Made by a program: the position numbers and the translations under genes. Under the pieces are notes generated by a model. The model saw only the letters and a list, made by a program, of their open reading frames with translations. It ran no database searches and had not been told where the DNA came from. Positions 1 through 11,250 of a stretch of DNA of 64,000 nucleotides are shown in pieces. The DNA is from Anaeramoeba flamelloides (taxonomy: Eukaryota; Metamonada; Anaeramoebidae), in assembly GCA_027625915.1 (NCBI GenBank), contig JANTQA010000029.1:7936001-8000000 (forward strand), given 5' to 3'. Positions within the stretch are counted from its first letter, which is position 1, and the number at the start of each line of letters is the position of its first letter.

Positions 1-260
1 TGAAATTGGAGATTATTTTCATTATTAAAAAATCTGAAAATCATTTTTTCGTCTTTTATTTTTTTGTCATCATTTCATTTTTTGAATTACAAAATTTGTT
101 TCGTTTGATCAATTTTTTTTTTCAAGGATTGATATTAGGTTAAAGTTTAGTTGTTCAAAATAGAAGAAGAACTCAAATAAAATTAGTTGATGGTATCTAA
201 TCTTTGATTGATCAATATTCCTAATACAATTTTATAAATTTACCATACATTTTTTTGAAA
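1..260 (+). repeat. Dispersed repeat family A, copy 1 (cut by window edge)
   Basis: AT-rich non-coding sequence with the recognisable core AAATTAGTTGATGGTATCTA followed by a GATCAATC motif. The same series of words recurs near 46440-46720 and 63600-63930 (same strand) and inverted near 45370-45670, with a more diverged inverted copy at 20420-20720. The related stretch around 580-640 matches the last 70 bases of the window. No open frame of note. Its left end lies outside the window. Confidence 0.7.
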
Positions 261-744
261 TTAGGAAGAAGGAACTCAAGACAAAATTAAACCTATCAGC
301 AAATTCATTGAAACCATAAAATTTCAGGTCTATCATAACAATTAATTTAAACACCTTCATTTTTTCCACTCTTCATTTCTTTTATTTTTATCACCTCCCA
401 TTCTTCATATTTTTTTTTTTTTTTATTTTTTCGAAAACTAATTTAAGAATCAAATACTTCTGATGACTGTATCTATTTAAATACTCTTTGAATTAGAATC
501 CTCAAATTTAGTCACTTAAAAATTCTCTCTTTAACAAATAAGATGAGGATACATTAACCTTTAACTATAAATCCACCAAAACATTTTTTCGTTTTGCCCA
601 TCTCCAAAATTTTTAACATACCAATAATTAAATTAATCTTGATAATTCCTTTTTTTTTTTTGTCTATATTGTAATTTTTAAACAATTGTAAACATTTCAA
701 TCAGTGGATGGTTCTAATTTAATATTTCTTCTCAAAAATGATTA

Positions 745-1900
745 AGAAATCAGTTCTCTACGAAAACAAGGCAAAAATTTAAAATATGGAATTGGTGATA
801 TTCTCTACTTACAAATTTTGTAGATCCCAAGTATCAAAAAAATTCTGATCGACAAAGAAACCCAAAAATTAAAATTTTTTTGGGAGATCAATTTTTTTTT
901 CCATTTTTTTCAGAAAAAGAAAAACATTTAAATTCATTTTATTTCTTACATTATAAAAATTTTTTACCATTTTTATTGTCATTCTCATCATTATTATTCA
1001 ATAACAAGTCTTTGTTACTAATAAATATTAAAATAAAGATTATTTTTCTTTTTTGAGATAATTTTTTTGGTTAACCAAAAAAAAAAAATAGTTTATTGAA
1101 CCAATTTAAAAACAACTGTATTGATTTAAGAAGGATAGCTAAAATCATTAAAATATATATTCATTTGAAAATTTTACTCTAAAATTTTGTTTTTGTTCAA
1201 AATTAAAATTCAATTTTTCAAAATAAAATTTTCTCCAGATATTTTGGAATAGTGTAATTTTTTCACCATAATTATAAAATCAATTTTTTTCTGACAAAAA
1301 TGATTTAAATTGTTAGAAGGATTCTTGTGAATAAAATCAAACAATTTGTTGAAAAAATTGTTCAAATTTGAAGTTTTTTGGTAAATTTTTACGCATTTTT
1401 TGAAAACCTGAAAACAAAAATTTTAAAATTAAAAGAATAAAAAATTTTTGCTTAAAGTATCTCAATTTTATTGATAAACTTTTGTTCAAATTTTTATAAA
1501 TATTCATTTATTAAATCACCTATACCTCCACTAAATTTATTTGTTGAGATTTGAATTGAAAAATTAATCAAGAAAAAATAATAACCAAATAAAAAATTTT
1601 CTTTCAAAATCAAGACTTTCCAGTTATAAAATAAAAAATCTGTTTTCCCATTTTCAAAAATTAACTTTTTATTAATAAAAATAATCGGTTACTTTTTTTA
1701 GTTTTATATTTGAAACATGAAAATTTTGGATTTCAAAAAAGAGACTCAAATTATTAAATTGTTATGATGAGGTTAACTCATCCATTTCATAAGTCGAAAC
1801 ACAAATCTACAAAAAAAATTTTTGAGATCTTGAAAAGATTTCATTTTATTTTTAAAAAATACTACTCCCTTAAATAATATTTTTTTTAAAACAATTGAAT
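745..1900 (+). repeat. Long dispersed repeat family B, copy 1 (about 1.2 kb)
   Basis: Nearly the whole stretch is present again in inverted orientation at 41555-42715, inside the kinase gene. Shared landmarks include TATTCTCTACTTACAAATTT, the region around TTAACCAAAAAAATTATCTC (read from the other strand), ATTCTTGTGAATAAAATCAA and GAGACTCAAATTATTAAATT. There is no coding capacity above small chance frames, so it looks like a non-autonomous transposon or the carcass of one. Ends are approximate; I saw no clear terminal inverted repeat. Confidence 0.75.
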
Positions 1901-1914
1901 TTTGGTGTGTTAAA

Positions 1915-2130
1915 AATTTTGAATTGGGGTTTAGATCAATCAAAGATAAACTCCATACCAAAAGATAGTATTAGAAAAAAAATTCTTGTGTTGATTCCTC
2001 CATTTTCACTTTAATTATTTAGTTTTTCTTTTATTAATAGATCTTACTTTTCATTTTCAGTTTCTGTTATTTCTATTAAATTTCCCAATTCAAAAGCTTG
2101 TTTAACCTTTTTTTCCCAAATTTTACTTTT
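1915..2130 (-). repeat. Dispersed repeat family C, copy 1
   Basis: Shares the words CCAAAAGATAGTATTA, TTTATTAATAGATCTTAC and TTTCAGTTTCTGT with the element at 32144-32601. The same family appears at 51150-51420 and 58200-58320. It abuts the end of family B. Non-coding. Confidence 0.6.
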
Positions 2131-2548
2131 TTCACCAATGGTTAATTTTATTAATTAATTTTTATTTTACATTTAAAATCAATTTTAAGAGCAAAATTTG
2201 CTTTCGAGAGAAATCAAGTTAAAAATATTATTGTGTTTAATTGAAATCTCTGGTGATGAAATTGGCCTTAAGATATAAAAAATGTTTGAAAAGGTGTAGT
2301 AATAATCCTGGTCATTGAATGTTTACGAAAAAGGAAGGAAAAGGCGAATTTTGGAAATTATTTTCAAAAAAAAAATACTGTTAATTTATTGACCAAATAA
2401 AGGTATTCCAATCAAAACAAATTTGTTTCATCAAAAAGAAAATAAACCAAAAAAATAAAGTTTATTTTTTTTTGAATTTAGATCAAATCAAAAAGCAAGC
2501 CTTTCTTATTAATTTCAAATATTTAAGAATTGTAGGTTGTACTTTGAA
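2131..2548. other. Skp1 downstream region
   Basis: Ordinary AT-rich spacer containing the presumed 3' untranslated region of the Skp1 gene. I see no gene, repeat match or structured element. Confidence 0.5.
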
Positions 2549-3390
2549 TTATTTTTCATCTAAACACCAAGCATTTTCTTTTCTAATTTCTTCTTCTTCT
2601 TCCTTTGTGAAATCATTTTTGATTTTGAATCTTTTTCTAATTTCTTCTGGTGATCTGCACTCCTTAATCAAATTAGCAACAGTTTTACAGCAGACGTCAA
2701 GAAGCGGTTTTATATCCAAGTAATTCGCTGCCTAATGGTATCAAACAAATAAAGAATTTACAATTTATGAAGATTACAATTACATTTAATGAGCAGTCTT
2801 GAATGAGCAGAAAAGAAAAAGAGAAAAGAGAAAAGAGAAAAGGAAAAGTTAAAACAAAAAGTATATTGTGAAAATATTTACAAGAATAAGCTCAAATAGA
2901 ATAGGTTGTTCAACGTTACAAAAAGTTTGATCCCATGGCTCAATATCGTCAGTTCTTCTTTCGTACTCGTTTTCGTTTTCAGTTAAATTCTTTGGAGAGG
3001 GATGGTTATAATGGTGTTCACAATAATGAATTACCCTTTCCAAGATCTCTCCTTTGACATTTTCAATAGGTATTGCTGTGTTTTCATCCTCAATTGCTAT
3101 TAGTGGGTTTTAGAAATACAATTTTTAGATGTATCAGAAAACATAGATGTGAGAAAGGATCCCAATTTTTTAATCTTTTCAATTCTTTTTTTTTCATTTT
3201 GTACTTTTATTACAACACAAAAATAATATAAAAAATAAAAAAAGAAGAAGATAATTTCGTTAAGGAATTCACAAAATCAATTACCTTCGAGAAGATTTTT
3301 AATGGTTTGAGACATAGCAGCAACTTCTCTGTCAACTTCAAATTCTTGGCTATCGGAAGACACAAGCTTAATTTTTCCTAATTCTGTCAT
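2549..3390 (-). CDS. SKP1: Skp1, SCF ubiquitin ligase adaptor
   Basis: Skp1 links cullin-1 to F-box proteins in SCF ubiquitin ligases. Three exons: 3390-3285, 3096-2882 and 2731-2549, giving a 167-residue protein, the usual family length. Exon 1 starts [20 protein letters not shown], the Skp1 N-terminal strand. Exon 2 carries the POZ core with [25 protein letters not shown] and LFELIL. Exon 3 carries [19 protein letters not shown], the helix pair contacting the F-box, and ends in the hallmark [11 protein letters not shown] (family: ENQWCEEK). Introns are 188 and 150 nt, with donors GTAATT and GTAAAT and acceptors AATAG and ATTAG; phases close exactly. All family landmarks are present in order, so it looks like a functional single-copy housekeeping gene. 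Confidence 0.97.
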
Positions 3391-3500
3391 ATTTGTAAGA
3401 TGAAAATAATAAAAAATGAAAGATTTTGGAACGTTTTAGATCAAAATTTATATTAGAGGATTCATTCCATCAACATCTTATTTAGTAACATTAGGATGAT

Positions 3501-3515
3501 TGGGGTGTTACCCCA
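3501..3515. promoter_or_regulatory. Perfect palindrome upstream of Skp1
   Basis: TGGGGTGTTACCCCA is self-complementary around a central G/T and lies about 110 bases before the Skp1 ATG. It is GC-rich against an extremely AT-rich background, so it stands out. A regulatory role is inferred from position only; it could also be the end of a small repeat. Confidence 0.35.
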
Positions 3516-4439
3516 AAGATCAAATCAAGATTAAAAGGGGGTAAGTCAAGAAAAAAAGTGTTAACTCTTTTTTTTTAGAATTGACTTTTAAACATTATCC
3601 CATTTTGACTTATTTTATATATTTTACGAAATCTTAGTCTTCATGTTATGTTGTTCTTGATCCAGCAAGAATAAAGAATAAAAAAGGATCAAACCAGTAA
3701 CTTGACAGCACAAATTATAATCTGTTCCTTTTGGATTTAATATCCAAAATCCAAAGTAGAAAAATTAAACAAAACTTTTTTCATATTTATTTTGAAAATA
3801 CACATTATTTTAAATGAATTTCGAAGGTTTTAAATCCTTCTAGAATTTCCTTCATGATCTTTGAAGAACTTACTAACTAATCATTATAATGTGAAATAAC
3901 ATCTCTTTTGATTAAAAAAATAAAAGCAAGAACTTTTCTTCAAGATTCAAAGGATTTTATTATTGGTAAATTAAGAATATGTTAAAAGTAAAAAAAAACG
4001 AATCTTTTTCTTGTTTTTAATTTCCACATACTTTGATTTCTTCAATTTGGATAAAATGACTTTTGTTCATTACAAAACTGATCAATGGGGGGGTTGAAAT
4101 TTTTCTTCATTTGGAATATATTAGTTTATACAAAATTAAAACCCTAAAAATCTTTCTTTAGTAAAATATGTTGATATTTTGGAAAAAATGGTTAATTTCA
4201 TTTTAATTTGATCTATTTAATTTAAATTTATTTAATTAAAATTGTGATATTTTTTTACTTCTTCTTCAGGAATATAGATTTCTTAGATCTTCTTATTTGA
4301 TTTTAAAATTAATTTATTTTACCCATTAATTAAAAAAAAATATTTATGAATTTAATTTGTAATTTTTGTGAAAAATTTCCTTTTTCAAATTTAATTTTTT
4401 TGATAATATGTCTTTAATATAAAAAAGTATTTTTTTTTT
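3516..4439. other. Intergenic AT-rich sequence
   Basis: No gene, RNA gene or clear repeat was recognised. It holds homopolymer A/T runs and a short G run near 4087. It may contain the distal Skp1 promoter. Confidence 0.4.
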
Positions 4440-5010
4440 TTTTGATTAATATTTATCAAAATCTAGTCTTATAACTTAATTCAATTAACCACTGGAATAA
4501 AAATTTTATTTTTGAATAAAAACACTCTCAACTTTTGAATATCAAAAATATTTTTTGAAATTACTGTATACTTTTATATTTTTCTGGTAAAATTGGGGTT
4601 GAGAAAATTTTGAAATCAAATAATAAGTTAATATATTAAATTAGAATATATTTATCCAGGGAGTTTATCCTTTTTAAATAATTTTTTATTTTATTTTACT
4701 ATTTGAAAATAAAAAAACATTTGTGGACTAAATAAGTTTCTTTTGTGAAAATAAGATTCCCATAATTTAGAATTCGTTTTATTTAATAAGTAAAAATAAG
4801 ATAATATGTCTAAAAATATACATAATTTCAAGTTTTAATTTAATCATTTTGGTAAAAAATGTTTTCAAGAAAAAGTTTTCAAGAAAAAGCTGAATTGAAA
4901 ATTTATATATTTTTATTTTTTCATTTCGTTTTTTTAATTTTTTTAATGGAAGGTATTTGTTCAGTTTTCCATTTTTAGTATTTTTTGGGTCGTAGGTGCA
5001 TATAATCGTT
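4440..5010 (+). repeat. Dispersed repeat family D, copy 1
   Basis: This 570-base stretch matches 22925-23475 in inverted orientation. Shared words include AAATCTAGTCTTATAACTTA, TAACCACTGG, CTCTCAACTTTTGAATAT, AATTACTGT and the end segment around TTTTTTGGGTCGTAGG. Non-coding. The second copy lies within an intron of the DENN gene. Confidence 0.75.
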
Positions 5011-5189
5011 TTCTCTTGATCTTTGAAGATGTATTATTATTTTCTATTTATTATCTGAAAAAAATTTTAAATATAATTTTGAAAACAGATTAATAAATTT
5101 TTTTTAAATAATAACAAATAAGTGACGAAGTAAAGAATCCAAATATGATTTTTTATTACTCAAATAAATTATGGATAAAGTTGAAATTA

Positions 5190-5760
5190 TTCTTCTAAGA
5201 TATAAACTCCATTTCTCTCAAAGATGTTCGACCAAGAATAAAAAATTCTCTTTTTTTAAGAATCAGCTAACAAAAGATTGTTTAGAAATAAGAGAAATAA
5301 TAAAATCAGCGAAAAGTTGATGTTCATAAAATAAATACCTAAACAAACTATTTAATTTTTTAAAAAAATTAAATTTTGTTTAAAATTTTTTTAAACCTTT
5401 CATGGGAATGTCTTGTGCAAAATTTCTCAATTTCTATGTAATATTAAAATTATTTAGAAAATTGGATTTTTTAATGGTAAATGTATTCGTTTTAAAAGAA
5501 ATTGCAAAGCTTCAATTTTATTCAAGTTGATTTAGAGTTTCAAGGGATATTTTTTTTTTCAAATTGACTTTTTTAAAAAAGAAAAAAAACAAGAAAAAGA
5601 AAAGTAAAAAGTAAAAATGTATTGAAATAGAAAAAATGATCTGATCTAAAAATTGATATTTTAGTTTGAGAAGAATAATGAATTAAACTCGTAGAATATG
5701 TTCTATTTCTTCAATCGAAGTGGAACCTTTGACTGAAAAGAGTTTACTTTTAAAAACTTT
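5190..5760 (+). repeat. Dispersed repeat family E, copy 1
   Basis: Matches 31080-31690 in direct orientation, with shared words such as TTTTTTTAAGAATCA, CTTTCATGGGAATGTCTTG (here) against CTTTCATTGGAATGTCTCTT (there), CAATTTCTATG and TAGAATATGTTCTATT. It ends with CCTTTGACTGAAAAGAGTTT, the same terminal motif found at 31690, 40108 and 46265. The shared end motif suggests these are mobile-element termini. Confidence 0.7.
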
Positions 5761-6684
5761 CATCTACATTCTTTATTCCAACTATTTGTTCAAAAATATG
5801 AAATTTATCAACTCCATTTCCAAAAGAAACTAGCCTGAAATCATAAATTTAAAAAAAAATATTTGGGGATTTGATATTATCTTTTTTAAGTCTGGATAAC
5901 GAATCAAGAATCGCGATTATATTAAATAAAATCATGATATAATAAAAAAAATTGCGATATTCAATATTATAGTGGTAATATATAAATTGAGATATTCTAT
6001 AAAATCACAAAAATTATCATAAAATTAGTGATAGATGTCAAAGTAAAGTTTAAAATTGTCAGTGTGATATATTGTTTGATGGGGTTTGGTCTAATTCAAT
6101 AGTAATAGTTAAAATAATTGTTTTTAAAAAAAAAAAAAATCCCAAAAAACAAATTTTTCATTTTAAAACCCAACAAAAAGATACTTGATTCAATCAAGGA
6201 TAAGATCAAGAGTTTTCTTTGTATTTTATTTAGATTTAATTGACAAATCGAGATAATGATCGATTTCTTTAGATCAAAAATAGTATTAAAAAAGGTAAAT
6301 AAATATTATCTCAGTCATAATTGTGGATGTTGTAAATTAAAATTGAATAAAAGACCTTCTAAAATAACCAACCCTTTGTCTCATTCTTTTAAAGGGTTTA
6401 TTCTAGGGTTAATTTTTTTTCATTATTATAAGAAACCTGAAAGGAGTTGAATAACTTTTTAAAAACTTTCACAACACTTACCCACAGATGATCACAAATT
6501 ATTAAGATTTTTGGACACTTTTTGATTTTATTATTATTCTTTTCAGGTACTTTTATTGTACAGAAAACACAACGGGGGTTTAAAAGATTTTAGTTTAGAG
6601 AATCACCACAAAGAAGGAAAATTACTCTTTTCTTTTTTTTTTTTGTTATTTAACTTGTGAAGGTAATAAATCAATTAAAAAAAC

Positions 6685-6715
<31 letters not shown>

Positions 6716-8294
6716 TCAAGATTATTTATGAAAATACTTATTATCTTTTTGGACATATAATTTCTTTGAGAATTTATATTTTCTAAAAAAAAAATAAAAA
6801 GAAAATAAATTTTTTTTTTCACTCTATTAACCAAAAAAAAATTAAATCACAATGTCAATCAAACCCCTCAAACACTTGAAGACAATTTACACCTCGTATA
6901 ACCATTTTCTAAGGCTTTTTTTTTTTTTAAAAAAAAAAGGGGGTGGAAGAGTGATAATCTTAGTAAAAGTCAAAAGATTTTGTGTGATGATTTCTAAAAA
7001 AATAATTTTTTTTCAATTGCGATTTTTATTTTTATCACGATTTTATTTGTTTTTTGCGATAAATTAGAATTAAACATGATTTTTTAATATTATCATTGAT
7101 TTATTGTTAATATCATTGATTATACATGTTATCATCAAACCTTCTATTATTTTGTATTTAGAAAAATTAATCATTTATTATTAATAACAATTCATTTTTA
7201 AAATTATTATATACCAATAAAAGATATTTTATTTTTTCAAAAGTTAAAAAAATAAAACAAAACCTAAAAAAAAGTTAATCGGTTTTTTTTTCATTTTTAA
7301 TGATAACAAATTGTTTGATGTTTTGAATACTTTACAAGTGAATTATTAATAAGATTAAATAATTTGTTATGTTTGTTATTCAAAAAACGATTTTTTTTTG
7401 AATTTATTATTAAATATTTATTCACAATTTTTTTAAAATGGATTTTAGAAATAAAAAAAAAGTAAAAATTCAACATATTTTATAGAAATAAATATTATAC
7501 TAAAAAATTTTTCTTATCAGAGCCTATTATGAAAAGTGAATTGAGGCTCCAACTGAATTGTTTTGGCAAGTTAATTGGTTTGATTTGTTTTTTAGTTTGT
7601 ATTGGCTTACCTGTTATAAAAAAAAATATAAAAAAAATCGTTTTTAATAATGATCCTTCGGAAATGTTTCAAATATGTAAATGTAAATTAAAATTTTTAA
7701 AATTTCCTTATGTTTGAAGATTAAAATCTCAAAAAATATTCTACAAAAGGTTTTAAATTGAAAAAAATGGGATTTTTACTCATAAAAATTTTTATTGGGA
7801 CTTTGACTCCTCCTGTATGAAACAAACAATCTTTATTTTTATTCCCTCTTCAGTTATTATTTTTTATTAAATTTATTTTAAATTTTATTTTTATTTCTTT
7901 CCTTTCTATTATATTTTGTCATTTTGCTCCATTCTCACAAGAAATAATGAAAGAAAGATGATTTACACAATAAAATCATTTTGTTTCATCATAATTTGAT
8001 ATTAAATAATACCATTTAATCAAAGTATATTTCAAAGTTAAACCATAGTATCCTTGAAAAGAGTATTATATAAATTATAAGGAAATGTAATAAAAACTGT
8101 AAAATATTTAAACATGGATAGTTGTTTTAATAACACTTAAAGATATTTGTAAGAAAAAAGTTGATAATAAATTAAATTGTTTTATAATTTGTTATCATGA
8201 AGATTAATTTTTTGATTTGTATATCGAAAATATTTTAAATTATTCTAATAATTCGATATAATTTTGAAATATTTATCTTTGAAATTTATTCTTT
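5761..8294. other. Intergenic AT-rich sequence with short frames only
   Basis: No gene could be supported. Open frames of about 60 codons at 6256-6450, 6852-7067 and 7529-7717 have compositions typical of random AT-rich DNA and no recognisable motif. An AT dinucleotide tract sits at 6685-6716. The right end borders the 3' end of the gelsolin-like gene. Confidence 0.5.
6685..6716. repeat. (AT)n microsatellite
   Basis: An uninterrupted run of alternating A and T of about 26 bases, with a small interruption at its end. Similar tracts occur near 21249 and 43279. Confidence 0.9.
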
Positions 8295-11250
8295 TTAATT
8301 ATCTTTTTCTTTTTCTTCATTTTCATTTTCATTTTCATTTTCATTTTCATTTTCATCCTCATCCTCATCCTCATCCTCATCCTCATCCTCATCCTCATCC
8401 TCATCCTCATCCTCATCCTCATCCTCATCCTCTTCTTCGTCTTCATCTTCATCTGAATCGTCTGAATCGTCTGTATCAACACCATCCTCGTCTTCATCTT
8501 CTGAATCCTCATCTTCATCATCATCAATATCTTCATCCTCGTCTTCATTGTCATAATCTTCATCTTCATCTTCATCTGAATCATTTGAATCACCTGAATC
8601 ACCAGAATCATCGGAATGATCAGAATCATCAGAATCATCAGAATCATCGGAATCATCTGAATCATCTGAATCATCTGAATCATCTAAATCTTCTGAATCA
8701 TCAGAATCTACATTTTTATTATTGATTCCAGTAATCTCATTCACAATATCATTTTCCTCATCATTTATCCTTTTTGTATTATTTTCAAAAACATCGGTAT
8801 TTAGATTAGTGTTTTCAATAGCATTGTTCTCTTGATCAGTGGGTAATGTTAGTGTATTGGTAAATATATATCTTTTATTATTTGTAAACACTTGATATTT
8901 CTCTTTTTGTAAATTTAAAAACAATTTTTCAAATTGCTTTCTTTGTTCATCATTCTGAGCTAAAAAGCAAATTTTAATTTTTTTACTCAGGAATATAATA
9001 ACTAAATTTTCTAATTTGGTGGAAATTTCTAATTTGATATTTTGAATGCTATAAAGTGCTAGATTTAAAGCGGGCGAGCGAAGTACGAATTTCTCTTTAT
9101 TAATTTCAACTTCTGCTTCACACAAATATTTTTCATCGTGATCTAATAATTTAATTGGAAAAATTGAACCGTTAAATTTTAATAACATATTTGGTTCAAG
9201 ATCTGATCGAATCAAAAAATCAGAAAAATTGAATTCTTTGTGGTTTTTTTTGCTTTTTTTTTTTTTTCCTTTAACTGTTTTATTTTCAAACTCTTTTTTT
9301 TCTTTGTTTTTATTTTTTTTATCATCATTATCACCATCACCTTCCCCTTCTCCTTCTCCATCATTATGGTACCCCGTCGTATCGTCCAAATTGGGATCTT
9401 CTTTTATATTATTCCTTTCAAGTTTTATATTAGACTCATCACAAACTTTTTCAAAATTTTTTTTTAAAAAGTTAATATCCAGAAAATTATTCTCTCTTGG
9501 AGAAACTCCTTTTTCGATTTTTTCTTTCTCAATCGAAAATAATTTTAAAAAGTCTTCATCTTCTGCCCCTTCTTTTTGTCGGCTTATTGAGAGCGGCTGA
9601 GTGCCCTTCATTCTTGAATTGCTTTTATTTTTTGTCATATTAAATGCCTTTTTCAATGCAAAGACACGGTTTTTTCCTGTTGCACAAATTCCGTTCCACA
9701 TATAAACATTTTTTTTTGTTTTGAAAATGTAGCATGCATTTGTGTCTAATTCTTTCAGAGACTTAATCTCAGTTTGATCTATTGGAAACTTTTGACAATC
9801 AATTATTTTCAATTTCTTTACCAGAGCATCATCCCCAACATCATTATTTACTTTTTTTCTTCTTGTCTTTTTCTTTTTTTTCTTTTGGTTTGGACTTGTT
9901 CTGTTTGTTATATTAACACGAGAAAATTTTCCTTGCATTGTATAACTTCTTGTTTTTTTTTTCATTGCATTACTTGATTCCCTTGTTTTGACCGATTTCC
10001 TTGTATTAATTGGTTTCTTTGTGTTGTTCAGTTTATTTGGATCACTTATTTTTTTTGTTTTAAGTTTTTTGTGTTTTTGGATTATTTTTGTGGTATTATA
10101 TTTGCTATAATTTGAGATCGTAAATGATCGTACTTTTTTTTTTTTTGGAATATTTTCTTTTTTTTCTTTTCCTATTCCTCTTCCTTTTCCTCTTCCTCTT
10201 CCTCTTCCTCTTCCTCGTCCTCTTCCTCTTCCTCTCCCTGCTCTCTTCTTTGTTCCTCTCCCTCTCCCTCTCCCTCTTCCACTTCCCCCTTTTCTTCCTC
10301 GGCCTTTTGTGATTGTATTGTTTGGGATGTTATCAAAACCTTTTTTCTGATCTTGATCCGTGGAATTTTCGTTTTCTTTTTTCTCTATTGTGTAAAGTTT
10401 ATTTCTTAGAACTCGAGGGCTTTGTTGTTTTAAATTTAATACCCTTTTCCTTATTTTTTTCTGTTTTGGAGTTGTTGCTGTTTTAAGTGGTTTCTTTGTA
10501 TTATTCACTTTTTTTGGATTTGAGGGTTGCTTATTGTTTGTATTATTTCGTGGGCTCATTTCTTTACCTCTTCCTCTTTTTTTTCCTCTTCCTCTCCCTC
10601 TTCCTCTTTCTTTAACCTTTTTATTTTTAATTTTTGGTTGTGTACTTTCATTTTCATTTTCATTTCCATTTCCTTGGCTTTTAAACTTTTTGTTCGTTGT
10701 TGTTCTTCTGTTTTGTTTTGATTTTTTTTTCGAAACTAAAACCCAGTGGTTTTTTTTTTCATTTTTAATTTATTTTGTAAAAAAAAGAACAAATTTTAAT
10801 TAGAAAGAGTTTGGAAAAGATCAAAACAAAGTTTCGATTAAAATATACCTAAACGAAAAAACAGGAAAGAGGGAGAATTTTTTTTTTATTACTTTTTGTT
10901 TGTATTTTGAGATCGCCCATTTTCGAATTCTTTTGTTTTTTTGGATCGTTTTTGTTGTTTGTTGTGTTTGTGTCCTGTTCAGTTTGTTTGTCTTCTGTGT
11001 TTTTTTTGGAGTGCCTTTCTTTGCCTCTTTTAAGTTTTGTTTTGCTCATGTTTTCCAATTCCTCAACTTTTACTTTTTCTTTTGAGTTTTTCGCTTTTTT
11101 GGAATTTTTTTCTTTTGATTTTGGATCCCTCGTGGTGGTAGATTCTTCACCACTTCTTGGTTCTAGCAAACCTCCTTTTGTAAACAAAGAGTCCAATGGT
11201 TCCCCTTCTTTGTTAATTTGTTGTTCGTTGTTTGGGGAAATATTACTCAT
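8295..11250 (-). CDS. GR-rich, gelsolin-like, PH-like, acidic-tail protein
   Basis: I know no named orthologue. Proposed exons: 11250-10893, 10735-10568, then 10507-8295 (or from 10477), giving about 912 residues; phases close and donors GTAATA and GTAAAG fit the local rule. In order: a Lys/Ser-rich start (MSNISPNNEQQ); a basic region with Gly-Arg repeats; a gelsolin-like segment near residues 407-476 (LDTNACYIFKTKKNVYMWNG then KNRVFALKKAF); a PH-like segment near 606-714 (LEPNMLLKFNGSIFPIKLLD to DEQRKQFEKLF); and a Ser-Asp repeat tail ending in a long Asp/Glu run. Gelsolin-like domains bind actin or phosphoinositide; PH-like folds bind lipid or protein. A cortex or nuclear role is conceivable but unproven. 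Alternatively the gene starts at the ATG at 10559, with the upstream frames forming a separate short gene. Confidence 0.75.
8318..8436 (-). repeat. In-frame hexamer tract coding the Asp/Glu tail
   Basis: Two adjacent hexamer arrays (TTTCAT then CCTCAT on the plus strand) encode alternating Glu-Asn and Glu-Asp at the end of the gelsolin-like gene. Replication slippage probably sets the tail length. A second in-gene array at about 10176-10300 encodes Gly-Arg repeats. Confidence 0.9.

Noticed and set aside
8264-8725. Plus-strand frame rich in His-Pro and His-Leu repeats
   Set aside because: It is the antisense reading of the Asp/Glu hexamer array of the minus-strand gene; no independent support.
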